Shown piece by piece: positions 37,232-45,770 of a DNA stretch of 57,296 bases; position 1 is the stretch's first letter, and every line of letters starts with the position of its first letter. This DNA is from JAAYTD01 sp964472015. Lineage in GTDB: Bacteria; Bacteroidota; Ignavibacteria; Kapaibacteriales; UBA2268. Under the pieces are notes generated by a model that saw only the letters and a program-made list of their open reading frames with translations, was not told the DNA's origin and made no database searches. The position numbers and the translations under genes are program-made. Where the stretch lies: contig CAYYIP010000012.1 in the NCBI GenBank assembly GCA_964472015.1, forward strand, positions 1-57,296, given 5' to 3'.

Positions 37232-37334
37232 AAAATTATTAACTATAATTTAATTGTAAATTAATTATAATTATTGTAAATTTACAAATCTTAAAAATGA
37301 TTATTTATAAATAAAAAAGAAAAAGGAATGAATT

Positions 37335-38810
37335 ATGAATAAAAAACTTAAACTTTTTATTATTACACTTGGTGTATTATTAGTAGTTTGTATTTTGGTA
37401 TATAGATTTTCTAATGTTGCACCTGATAAAAACTTAACTCCTGATGAACAAATGATGGAAATATTTTCATCTGGGGGATGTATAATGTGTCATATTCGAA
37501 TGGATTCTTCTTATACTGTTTTACATGATAGCAATTCAGCTCCTGTATTATCGGATACTATTACTAGTATCGTAGGTTATTTCCCTTTTTATTATAATTT
37601 ACCAATAGTAAAGGATATTATGGATAAGGATATTAATGATGGGTTAAGACATTCTGATTTATCACGATTCTATTATTTTGGATTAACAGGGAATTGTAAA
37701 AAAGATATTGATGAAGTTAATTTAGCAAAAATTGAAAAAGTAGTAATGGATGAAACAATGCCACCTTTTAAATATTATGTGTTTTATTGGGGGGCGTCAT
37801 TAAACAATGAAGAAAAGAATATTGTATTAAATTGGGTTAAAGAAAGACGTGCCAAGTACTATGCTACAAATTTAGCATCAAAAGAGTTTGCTAATGAACC
37901 TATTCAACCATTACCAACATATGAAAACATAAATTATCATAAAGCAGTTTTGGGAAATATTTTATATAATGATACACGTTTATCAAAAGATAATACTATT
38001 TCTTGTGCGTCATGCCATAATTTATCTACTGGTGGAGTTGATAATAAACAATATTCGGAAGGTTATAAAAAGCAACTTGGCGGGATAAATGCACCTACTG
38101 TTTTTAATGCTGTTTATAATTTTGTACAATTTTGGGATGGACGTGCTGCTGATTTAGTGGAACAAGCTGGTGGACCACCTTTAAATCCTGTAGAAATGGC
38201 TTCTAAAGATTGGGATGAAATTATTGCTAAATATTCTAATGATTTAACTTTATTACAATCATTTAATCTAATTTATCCTGATGGAATTACTGGACTAAAT
38301 ATTTGTGATGCGATTGCAGAGTATGAAAAAACTTTAACTACACCAAATAGTAAGTTTGATAAGTATTTAAAAGGTAATAAAGCCATTCTTTCGAAAGATG
38401 AAAAAGAAGGATATGAATTATTTAAAAAACATGAATGTGCTACTTGTCATGTTGGTAAAAATATTGGCGGGCAATCTTTTGAATTTACCGGATTAAAAAA
38501 TAATTATTTTACTGATAGAAAAAATAATAAAAAAATTGAAGTAAATGAAAATGACTATGGAAGATATAATTTTACTAAAAATGAACTTGATAGGTATAAA
38601 TTTAAAGTTCCAACACTTAGGAATATTGCTTTAACATATCCGTATTGGCATGATGGTACAATGAAAAAATTGGACGAACCAGTTATTGCTATGTTAAAAT
38701 ATCAATGTGACAAAACTCTTCCAGAACGCGATATAAAGAAAATCATTTCATTTTTGAATACTTTAACAGGAGAATTTGATGGACATTTACTGTCAAATTC
38801 AAATAAATAA
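37335..38810 (+). CDS. Three-haem cytochrome c peroxidase (MauG-type) fusion
   Basis: The 491-aa exported protein has an N-terminal anchor or signal (residues 4-23). An extra N-terminal haem-binding domain carries C49-IM-C52-H53, with a candidate Met ligand in ETMPPFKYYVFYWGASLNNEE at about 140-160. The diheme peroxidase core follows, with C224-AS-C227-H228 and C368-AT-C371-H372. FNAVYNFVQFWDGRA, GPPLNPVEM and KVPTLRNIALTYPYWHDGTM are typical peroxidase segments. It should reduce hydrogen peroxide in the periplasm using electrons from the respiratory chain. The three-haem layout recalls Bacteroidota and gammaproteobacterial YhjA-like fusions. It is encoded after the ResB/CcsA pair that would attach its haems, and is closed by a strong terminator. 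Confidence 0.9.
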   Translation: MNKKLKLFIITLGVLLVVCILVYRFSNVAPDKNLTPDEQMMEIFSSGGCIMCHIRMDSSYTVLHDSNSAPVLSDTITSIVGYFPFYYNLPIVKDIMDKDINDGLRHSDLSRFYYFGLTGNCKKDIDEVNLAKIEKVVMDETMPPFKYYVFYWGASLNNEEKNIVLNWVKERRAKYYATNLASKEFANEPIQPLPTYENINYHKAVLGNILYNDTRLSKDNTISCASCHNLSTGGVDNKQYSEGYKKQLGGINAPTVFNAVYNFVQFWDGRAADLVEQAGGPPLNPVEMASKDWDEIIAKYSNDLTLLQSFNLIYPDGITGLNICDAIAEYEKTLTTPNSKFDKYLKGNKAILSKDEKEGYELFKKHECATCHVGKNIGGQSFEFTGLKNNYFTDRKNNKKIEVNENDYGRYNFTKNELDRYKFKVPTLRNIALTYPYWHDGTMKKLDEPVIAMLKYQCDKTLPERDIKKIISFLNTLTGEFDGHLLSNSNK

Positions 38811-38818
38811 TGTTTTAT

Positions 38819-38849
38819 AAAAAAAGGAGATTATTAATCTCCTTTTTTT
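38819..38849. terminator. Terminator after the peroxidase gene
   Basis: The core hairpin GGAGATT/AATCTCC has a 3-nt loop and is extended by an A tract on the left and a T tract on the right, nine bases after the stop codon. Confidence 0.87.
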
Positions 38850-39000
38850 ATAAATTGTAATTAATATATATTACTATTATATAATTTTAGTTTATAAACG
38901 ATTGTTATATAATGTTGTTAATTTTATATTTTTTTTGAATATTTATTTGTATATTTGTATACATATTATCATAATTAAAATATGATATAATTTAATTATT

Positions 39001-39050
39001 TTATATAAATACTATACTATTAAAATTTTAATAGTATAGTATTTATATAA
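39001..39050. repeat. Perfect 50-bp palindrome without spacer
   Basis: The 25-bp left arm (39001-39025, beginning TTATATAAATACTATACTAT) is followed directly by its exact reverse complement (39026-39050), with no loop and no mismatch; symmetry stops at the next base on both sides. It lies 151 bp after the peroxidase terminator and 149 bp before mutA. It has no T tail beyond the palindrome itself. The remainder of this 389-bp gap contains only AT-rich sequence. Confidence 0.9.
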
Positions 39051-39199
39051 TAATTTCATAATAAATAATCTTTTATAATAATAAAAACAATTAATATATA
39101 AAAATTAGTTATTATTGATAATTGTAAGTAAATAACAAATAGAATATAAAATAAAAAAATACATTTTTAATTTAAATATTAAAACAAACAAACAAAGCT

Positions 39200-41320
39200 A
39201 TGGCTAATCAAAAAGAATTTTTGTCGGAATTTAAAATCCCGACTTATGAAGAATGGAAAGAAGCAGCTATTGTTGCTTTAAAAGGTGCTCCATTTGAAAA
39301 GAAACTTATTACTTCTACTTATGAAGATGTAAATTTACAACCTATTTATAATGAAGCAGATAGAGATAAAGTCGCTTATTTAGCAAATTCTTTGCCGGGT
39401 GAATTTCCTTTTAATCGTGGAATATGTAGCAGCGGGTATAAATCAGATAGTTGGGATGTAGCACAGACTATAAGTTGTCCACTTCCTAGTGAATTTAATA
39501 AAGCTTTATTAGCTGATTTAGAATGTGGTCAAGATGCAGTTAGTATACAACTTTGTGAGTGCAATCCGATGTTTGGAAATATGTGTTGTGATGAAGAAAC
39601 GACTTGTATTTGTCATTCATTACATATTGGGGATTTAGTTGATATGGAAGTAGCGTTTGCTAATGTTGATTTAACAGCTATTTCTATTTATTTCTTACCA
39701 ACTTGTCCTGTAAGTTATTCTTTTGAAGTTGCAACTTTATTTTATGCATATTGTCGTAAGCATAATATTAATATAGCTGATGTTAAAGTCAATTTTGGAT
39801 TTGATTTTTTAACTTCTCTAGCAAAAGTTGGCAAATGGGAAAAGACATCTCCAAAAATAGCATTAGATGAAATGGCAGCTTTAATTGAAAATGGGAATAA
39901 ACTTAAAGCTAATAAAATGAGTGTTATATCTATTGACGGTACAACTTATCATAATGCTGGGTGTAATGCTATACAAGAAATAGCTTATTCGGTTGCTACT
40001 GCTGTATACTATATTAAAGAGTTATTAAATCGTGGTTTAAATATTGATGATATAGCAAGGAATATACATTTTAACTTTGGTATTGGTGTTAAGTTCTTTA
40101 TTGAAATAGCTAAAATACGTGCTGCACGTGTTATTTGGGCAAAAATTATTAAAGAATTTGGCGGTTCTTTAGAGGCTCAAAAGATGGTAGTTCATGCATT
40201 TACATCAAAAATTGATAAAACTGTATTTGATGCTCATGTAAATATATTACGTTGTACTACTGAAGGTTTTTCAGCGATTATGGCAGGTGCGAATAGTATA
40301 ACAATTAGTCCTTTTGATGAAACTTTGGGGTTGGCATCTGATTTTTCTAGACGTGTTGCAAGAAATATACAATCAATTTTGAAAGATGAAGCACATATGA
40401 ATGATACCATAGATCCGGTTGGTGGTTCTTATTATATAGAAACATTAACAGATGAATTTGTGAATAAAATTTGGGAATTATTCCGTAATATAGAAAAAAA
40501 CGGTGGAATGTTTAGTGCTTTAAAATCAGGAATAATTCATAAAGAAATTGCTGATATAGTTGAAAAACGTAATAAAAATATTTCTACTAGGAAAGATGTT
40601 TTATTAGGAACTAATAAATATCCTAATTTAAACGAAAAACCTATTGATGTAGTGCCAGAAAATAGAGAAGAAGTTATAAAATATGAAAAAGCTGCTTTAG
40701 CACGTAAAAAATCAGTTGATGCTAAAATTATTTATAATAAATTAGCTTTTAATAGAGGCGAAGCAGTAGAACTTGCTATAAATAGTTTCCTTGATGGGGC
40801 ACATATTGTAGATATATGGAAAGCAAAGGATACAGAAGAAAATAATATCCCTGAATTACCAAGTTTCAGAGCTGCGTCTTTATTTGAAAATTTACGTAAT
40901 GCTTCTATTGAATATAAAAACAAGAATGGAAAAGCTCCGCAGTTATATTTTGCTAATTTTGGTACTTTAAAACAGTTTAAAGCAAGAGCTGATTTCTCAA
41001 CAGATTTCTTTGCAGTTGCAGGATTTGAAATTAATCAGGGGGCAGGTTATGCTACATTAGAAGATGGAATTAATGATATAAAAAATATTTCAGCTCCTGT
41101 AGTTGTTATATGTTCTACTGATGATATTTATCCTGAAGTAGTACCTGGATTTGCTGTTGCATTAAAACAACATAATCCTAATATAAAACTTATTCTTGCT
41201 GGTTTACCTAAAGATTATATAGATTCTTTTAAAGAAGCTGGTGTTGATGAGTTCATTCATATTAAATCTAATGTTTATGAAACATTATTTAATTTGATGA
41301 AAGAAATAGGTATTTTTTAA
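39200..41320 (+). CDS. mutA: Methylmalonyl-CoA mutase small subunit
   Basis: This is the non-catalytic partner of MutB in the cobalamin-dependent mutase that interconverts succinyl-CoA and methylmalonyl-CoA (propionate formation or use). It has 706 aa. The N-terminal TIM-barrel half is recognisable (TYEEWKEAAIVALKGAPFEKK; FNFGIGVKFFIEIAKIRAARVIWAKI; DPVGGSYYIETLTDEF). The C-terminal B12-fold domain lacks the DxHxxG histidine, as expected for MutA. Unusually, residues 109-139 contain a dense Cys cluster: C109, C119, C121, C129, C130, C136, C138 and H139. C76 and C93 lie upstream. I do not know this from other MutA proteins. mutB lies 2 kb downstream, separated by two other genes. Confidence 0.93.
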   Translation: MANQKEFLSEFKIPTYEEWKEAAIVALKGAPFEKKLITSTYEDVNLQPIYNEADRDKVAYLANSLPGEFPFNRGICSSGYKSDSWDVAQTISCPLPSEFNKALLADLECGQDAVSIQLCECNPMFGNMCCDEETTCICHSLHIGDLVDMEVAFANVDLTAISIYFLPTCPVSYSFEVATLFYAYCRKHNINIADVKVNFGFDFLTSLAKVGKWEKTSPKIALDEMAALIENGNKLKANKMSVISIDGTTYHNAGCNAIQEIAYSVATAVYYIKELLNRGLNIDDIARNIHFNFGIGVKFFIEIAKIRAARVIWAKIIKEFGGSLEAQKMVVHAFTSKIDKTVFDAHVNILRCTTEGFSAIMAGANSITISPFDETLGLASDFSRRVARNIQSILKDEAHMNDTIDPVGGSYYIETLTDEFVNKIWELFRNIEKNGGMFSALKSGIIHKEIADIVEKRNKNISTRKDVLLGTNKYPNLNEKPIDVVPENREEVIKYEKAALARKKSVDAKIIYNKLAFNRGEAVELAINSFLDGAHIVDIWKAKDTEENNIPELPSFRAASLFENLRNASIEYKNKNGKAPQLYFANFGTLKQFKARADFSTDFFAVAGFEINQGAGYATLEDGINDIKNISAPVVVICSTDDIYPEVVPGFAVALKQHNPNIKLILAGLPKDYIDSFKEAGVDEFIHIKSNVYETLFNLMKEIGIF

Positions 41321-41343
41321 TTTTAAGGGAAATAAATATATAA

Positions 41344-41375
41344 GAAGTTTTTGTAGATTTTTTTACAAAAACTTC
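41344..41375 (+). terminator. Hairpin after mutA, weak terminator
   Basis: A perfect 12-bp stem (GAAGTTTTTGTA at 41344-41355 with its complement at 41364-41375) has an 8-nt loop, 23 bases after the mutA stop. No proper T run follows, so termination is likely partial. Confidence 0.5.
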
Positions 41376-41530
41376 AATATATATTTATATTTAAAATAAT
41401 TATTAATTTAAAATTCATAAACAAAATATTTTATAGTTTAAAATAAGTTTTAGAATATAGTTTGTGTTTAAGTCAGTCAAATATAGATAATTTTTTATAA
41501 ATTATTTATTTCGTTTGATAATGTAATAAT

Positions 41531-42628
41531 ATGGTAATTCCAAAAACGGAAGGAATTAAATATATAGGGTCAAAATTAAAGATTTTACCTTATATTTTAG
41601 AAGCAATAAAAGATTTAGATATTGTCAGTATTCTTGATGGGTTTAGTGGTTCTACACGGGTTAGTCAAGCATTTGCAAAATCAGGTTATATTGTTACGTC
41701 TAACGATATTTCGATTTGGTCAAAAGTATTTGCAACTGCTTATCTATTAAATAAGCAGCGACCTTCATATTATAACGAAATGATTGAACATTTAAATAAT
41801 GTAGTTCCTTATTATGGTTGGTTTTCTAAACATTATGGGGGCAGGGAAGATGAAGTGAAACTTCCTTTTCAAGTAAAAAATACTGAAAAGGCAGATGCTA
41901 TTCGTGATGAAATTGATAGAATGGGGTTAAATGAAATTGAAAAGTCAGTTGCATTAACAAGTTTGATATTAGCATTAGATATAGTAGATAATACATTAGG
42001 ACATTATGTTGCTTATTTATCTAAATGGTCAAAACGGTCTTATAAAGATTTAGTTTTAAATGTTCCTAATTTATTTGTAAATGAGAAAGATAATATTGTT
42101 ACTCAAAATGATGTTTTTGAAATAATAAAGGATAAATATTTTGATCTAGCATATTTTGATCCGCCTTATGGATCAAATAATAATAAAATGCCTGCTAGTA
42201 GAGTTCGCTATAATTCTTATTATCATATATGGACTACTTTAATTAAAAATGATAAACCAAACTTATTTGGCAAAGCAAACAGACGAGAAGATTCTCGTGA
42301 TACAGTAACGAATTCTGTTTTTGAAGATTTTAAAAAGGATAAAAACGGTTATTTTATAGCTCTAAATGCTATAAAAAAATTAATAACAGAAACTAATTCA
42401 AAATATATTTTATTATCTTACAGTTCAGGTGGACGTGCCTCAAAAAAAGAAATTTTTGAGTTATTGAATAATAATGGAACGATATTGAAAGCGTTTGAAA
42501 TAAATTACAAAAAAAATGTTATGAGTAAAATGCGATGGACTAATGAATGGATAAATAGTGATGGTAAACATATAGAATATTTATTTTTGATAGAAAAAAA
42601 TAAGAACTTAAAGAATAATAACAATTAA
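41531..42628 (+). CDS. Adenine-specific DNA methyltransferase, D12 class
   Basis: The 365-aa enzyme would methylate N6 of adenine in a specific DNA site. Motif order is that of Dam-like alpha-class enzymes: KYIGSKLK at 10-17 (motif X), DGFSGSTRVSQAF at 36-48 (motif I, S-adenosylmethionine binding), a recognition insert of about 130 residues, then DLAYFDPPYGSN at 205-216 (motif IV, DPPY catalytic). Later motifs include YILLSYSSGGRASKKEIFELL. No restriction endonuclease gene is adjacent; the next gene is a small outer-membrane protein. It is either an orphan regulatory or protective methylase or a remnant of a type II system. It interrupts the mutA-mutB pair, suggesting insertion. Confidence 0.88.
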   Translation: MVIPKTEGIKYIGSKLKILPYILEAIKDLDIVSILDGFSGSTRVSQAFAKSGYIVTSNDISIWSKVFATAYLLNKQRPSYYNEMIEHLNNVVPYYGWFSKHYGGREDEVKLPFQVKNTEKADAIRDEIDRMGLNEIEKSVALTSLILALDIVDNTLGHYVAYLSKWSKRSYKDLVLNVPNLFVNEKDNIVTQNDVFEIIKDKYFDLAYFDPPYGSNNNKMPASRVRYNSYYHIWTTLIKNDKPNLFGKANRREDSRDTVTNSVFEDFKKDKNGYFIALNAIKKLITETNSKYILLSYSSGGRASKKEIFELLNNNGTILKAFEINYKKNVMSKMRWTNEWINSDGKHIEYLFLIEKNKNLKNNNN

Positions 42629-42641
42629 TAACGGGAGAAAT

Positions 42642-43226
42642 ATGAGATTAAAAATAATATATATAACGTTTATATTTTATTTGTTTTATTTGTTTCCATC
42701 TTTTTCTATGAGTGTTGATGTAGTTCCGTATTTTTCATTAGGAAAATCTACATCACGAGTTGAAAAAAAATCATATAATTTTTATCCGCCAAGTCCATAT
42801 GATGAAAACAAAGGAGTTGTTAAAGCATCAGATGATGTAGCTAAGCTTGGTATATTATTAGAATATAACAATTTTATTAGTAAACATATTGGGATTACTA
42901 CAGGTATAGAAACTTTTATTTTAGAAGATATTTATTTATCTGTACCTGTTATGTTAAATTTAAGTAATTTTTATGGATTAAGTAAAAGAGGATTAAGTTT
43001 TAATATAGGAGGGAAAATTGCAATAAATATGGTTGAGAATTCTGATATGAAAGAAACAAGTTTTTGGGGAGTAGCTAATGTAAATTATCAATTTAGAAAA
43101 ATTCGATTAGGTTTAGTTTATGAATTTTGTGGTACACAACTGAATAAAGTTACAAGTAAAAATAGAATATATGTAAGAAATCCAATGTATTTTGGAGCTT
43201 TAATTGGAATTAGATTTAATAAATAA
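42642..43226 (+). CDS. Small outer-membrane beta-barrel protein
   Basis: The 194-aa protein has a signal peptide (LKIIYITFIFYLFYLFPSFS, cleavage likely near residue 22) and a mature part of about eight amphipathic strands (DVVPYFSLGKS, DDVAKLGILLEYN, LSFNIGGKIAINM, RLGLVYEF), ending NPMYFGALIGIRFNK with alternating hydrophobics. This is the general pattern of OmpA/PorT-like eight-strand barrels; no specific family is claimed. GGGAG stands just upstream of the ATG, 13 bp after the methyltransferase stop, so the two genes look co-transcribed. Confidence 0.75.
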   Translation: MRLKIIYITFIFYLFYLFPSFSMSVDVVPYFSLGKSTSRVEKKSYNFYPPSPYDENKGVVKASDDVAKLGILLEYNNFISKHIGITTGIETFILEDIYLSVPVMLNLSNFYGLSKRGLSFNIGGKIAINMVENSDMKETSFWGVANVNYQFRKIRLGLVYEFCGTQLNKVTSKNRIYVRNPMYFGALIGIRFNK

Positions 43227-43321
43227 TATAATAATATAATAGGTGAAAATATTATATAAAGAAAAGTAAATTACAAACAAATTATAATAAATTTTAACAA
43301 TAATATACACAAGGAAAGATA

Positions 43322-45502
43322 ATGAATTTTCCAAATTTTGCTGAGATGGATTTTAATCCTAGCCAATGTAAATATAATTGTGTTAATACAGACAAAGAGA
43401 TGTGGCGTAATAAAGCAGAACAGAAAGTAAAATTAGATGTAGTTAAGTCAATGGAAAACATTGATATTGAACCGCTTTATACGAAGTCAGATATTGCTGA
43501 TTATGTTCATCCTTATTTTACTGCTGGATTAGCACCTAATTTACGTGGTCCTTATCCTACAATGTATGTATCGCGTCCTTGGACTATACGTCAATATGCA
43601 GGTTTTTCTACAGCTGAAGAGTCAAATGCGTTCTATCGTAGGAATATTGCAGCAGGACAACAGGGTTTATCAGTTGCTTTTGATTTGGCTACTCATAGAG
43701 GATATGATTCTGATCATGAAAGGGTTGTTGGTGATGTTGGTAAAGCTGGTGTTGCTGTTGATTCTGTTCTTGATATGGAAATTTTATTTAATAAAATTCA
43801 ACTTGATAGAATTTCTGTTTCTATGACAATGAATGGTGCGGTACTTCCTATACTTGCATTTTATATTGTAACTGCTTTGGAACAAGGTGCTACTTTAGAA
43901 CAACTTGCAGGTACAATTCAAAATGATATTCTAAAAGAATATATGGTGCGTAATACTTATATTTATCCACCAGAAATATCAATGAAAATAATAGCAGATA
44001 TTTTTGAATATACTTCTAAAAAAATGCCTAAGTTTAATAGTATTTCTATTTCTGGATATCATATGCAAGAAGCTGGTGCTACTAATGATATTGAAATGGG
44101 ATATACTTTAGCAGATGGTCTTGAATATATACGTACTGGTATTAAAGCAGGTATTGATATTGATGCATTTGCGCCTCGGTTATCATTTTTCTGGGGTATT
44201 GGGATGAATTATTTTATGGAAGTTGCAAAAATGCGTGCTGCACGTGTTTTATGGGCAAAAATTGTTAATCAATTTAATCCTAAGAACCCTAAATCTCTTG
44301 CGCTTAGAACTCATTCTCAAACTTCTGGGTGGAGTTTAACAGCACAAGATCCGTTTAATAATGTAGCAAGGACTTGTCTTGAAGCTATGGGGGCTGCATT
44401 AGGACATACTCAATCTTTACATACCAATGCTCTTGATGAGGCTATTGCTTTACCTACTGATTTTTCAGCACGTATTGCTCGTAATACTCAAATATATTTA
44501 CAAGAAGAAACAGGTATTTGTAATGTAATAGATCCCTGGGGTGGTTCTTATTATGTGGAAAAATTAACTGCTGAGCTTATAGATAAAGGTTGGCAGCATA
44601 TCCAAGAAATTGAGAGTCTTGGCGGAATGGCAAAAGCTATTGAATCAGGTATTCCTAAGATGCGTATTGAAGAAGCGGCAGCACGTAAACAAGCACGTAT
44701 TGATTCAGGTGCAGAAGCTATTATTGGAGTTAATAAGTATGTACTTGAAAAAGAAGAAGCACTTGATATTCTTGATATTGATAACTCTGCTGTAAGAGAT
44801 GCACAGATAGAACGTTTGAAAAAATTACGAAATAATAGAGATAAAAATAAAGTTGAACAAATTCTTAATGCTATTACTAAGTGTACAGAAACAGGGGAAG
44901 GTAATTTACTTGAACTTGCTGTTGAAGCAGCGAAAGCACGTGCTTCGCTTGGTGAAATTAGTTATGCTATTGAGAAAGTTACAGGGAGGCATAATGCTGT
45001 GATAAGAACTATAAGTGGTGTTTATAGTGGTGAATTTAAAAATAAAGATGAAATTACTGAAGTTAGAAGATTAACTGATGAATTTGAAAAGAAAGAGGGG
45101 CGTAGACCTCGTATTCTTGTTGCTAAAATGGGACAAGATGGGCATGACCGTGGTGCAAAAGTTGTTGCTACAGCTTATGCAGATTTAGGGTTTGATGTGG
45201 ATGTTGGACCTTTATTCCAAACACCAGCTGAAACTGCAAAACAAGCTGTTGAAAATGATGTCCATATAGTTGGGGCAAGTTCATTAGCAGCAGGACATAA
45301 AACTTTAATTCCTGCTTTAATTGCAGAACTTAAAAAACTTGGACGGGAAGATATTATGGTTATTGCAGGGGGAGTTATTCCGCCGCAAGATTATGATTTC
45401 TTATATGAAGCGGGAGTTGCATTTATATTTGGTCCAGGTACAGTTATCACTAATGCAGCTAAAAAAATGATAGAAACTTTATTGGAACAAATTTCTGATT
45501 AA
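43322..45502 (+). CDS. mutB: Methylmalonyl-CoA mutase large (catalytic) subunit
   Basis: This is the adenosylcobalamin-dependent catalytic subunit, 726 aa, full length. The substrate TIM barrel carries RPWTIRQYAGFSTAEESNAFY, GLSVAFDLATHRGYDSDHER and RTHSQTSGWSLTAQDP. The C-terminal cobalamin-binding domain has QDGHDRGAKV (lower axial His at about residue 607), GPLFQTPAETA, VGASSLAAGH and AGGVIPPQDY. AAGGAA stands six bases before the ATG. It is followed by a good terminator and then by mraZ. An 18-nt stretch encoding the DGH motif is identical to the core of the mraZ operator. Confidence 0.97.
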   Translation: MNFPNFAEMDFNPSQCKYNCVNTDKEMWRNKAEQKVKLDVVKSMENIDIEPLYTKSDIADYVHPYFTAGLAPNLRGPYPTMYVSRPWTIRQYAGFSTAEESNAFYRRNIAAGQQGLSVAFDLATHRGYDSDHERVVGDVGKAGVAVDSVLDMEILFNKIQLDRISVSMTMNGAVLPILAFYIVTALEQGATLEQLAGTIQNDILKEYMVRNTYIYPPEISMKIIADIFEYTSKKMPKFNSISISGYHMQEAGATNDIEMGYTLADGLEYIRTGIKAGIDIDAFAPRLSFFWGIGMNYFMEVAKMRAARVLWAKIVNQFNPKNPKSLALRTHSQTSGWSLTAQDPFNNVARTCLEAMGAALGHTQSLHTNALDEAIALPTDFSARIARNTQIYLQEETGICNVIDPWGGSYYVEKLTAELIDKGWQHIQEIESLGGMAKAIESGIPKMRIEEAAARKQARIDSGAEAIIGVNKYVLEKEEALDILDIDNSAVRDAQIERLKKLRNNRDKNKVEQILNAITKCTETGEGNLLELAVEAAKARASLGEISYAIEKVTGRHNAVIRTISGVYSGEFKNKDEITEVRRLTDEFEKKEGRRPRILVAKMGQDGHDRGAKVVATAYADLGFDVDVGPLFQTPAETAKQAVENDVHIVGASSLAAGHKTLIPALIAELKKLGREDIMVIAGGVIPPQDYDFLYEAGVAFIFGPGTVITNAAKKMIETLLEQISD

Positions 45503-45532
45503 GAAGTTTTTATTAGTAAAATAATATTAATT

Positions 45533-45569
45533 AAAAAACGAGCCTAAGTTTTTAGGTTCGTTTTTTTTT
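45533..45569 (+). terminator. Terminator after mutB
   Basis: The stem CGAGCCTAA/TTAGGTTCG (one G-U) is extended by A6/T6, has a 4-nt loop and ends in a run of nine T, 30 bases after the mutB stop. Confidence 0.9.
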
Positions 45570-45648
45570 GTTTTAAAATTAAAAATTCAATATATACAAA
45601 TTAATTTTAATTAATTTTCCACATTTTTATATAAAAATAATAATTTAT

Positions 45649-45679
45649 TTTGTTATAAATGGGAAAAAGTGTATGTTTG
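45649..45679 (+). promoter_or_regulatory. Consensus Bacteroidota promoter of mraZ
   Basis: TTTG (45649-45652), a 19-nt spacer and TATGTTTG (45672-45679) match TTTG-N19-TAnnTTTG exactly, the only full match I found in the window. Transcription would start near 45686, giving a leader of about 85 nt. Confidence 0.7.
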
Positions 45680-45704
45680 TGTATAAAAATGGGACAAGAT
45701 GGGA
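45660..45704 (+). promoter_or_regulatory. MraZ operator, phased TGGGA repeats
   Basis: TGGGA occurs at 45660, 45690 and 45700, and degenerate TGTAT copies stand at 45670 and 45680, so five elements follow a strict 10-bp period (5 bases plus N5). This is the known MraZ recognition pattern. The first copy lies in the promoter spacer, and the last two lie just after the expected transcription start, so binding should block initiation: autorepression of mraZ-rsmH. Confidence 0.85.
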
Positions 45705-45770
45705 CAATTCTTAGAATTTTACCTTTTTGATCAAGTCTTAATTTTATGATTACAAAGGATTATATAAAAA

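Noticed and set aside
39051..39199. Cobalamin riboswitch before mutA, and FMN riboswitch before ribH
   Set aside because: No conserved B12-box or FMN-element sequence is visible in either leader; both are plain AT-rich sequence.
43545..43826. 93-aa plus-strand frame inside mutB
   Set aside because: It is in a different frame of a strongly conserved gene, and its Leu/Val-rich translation is an artefact of the codon pattern.
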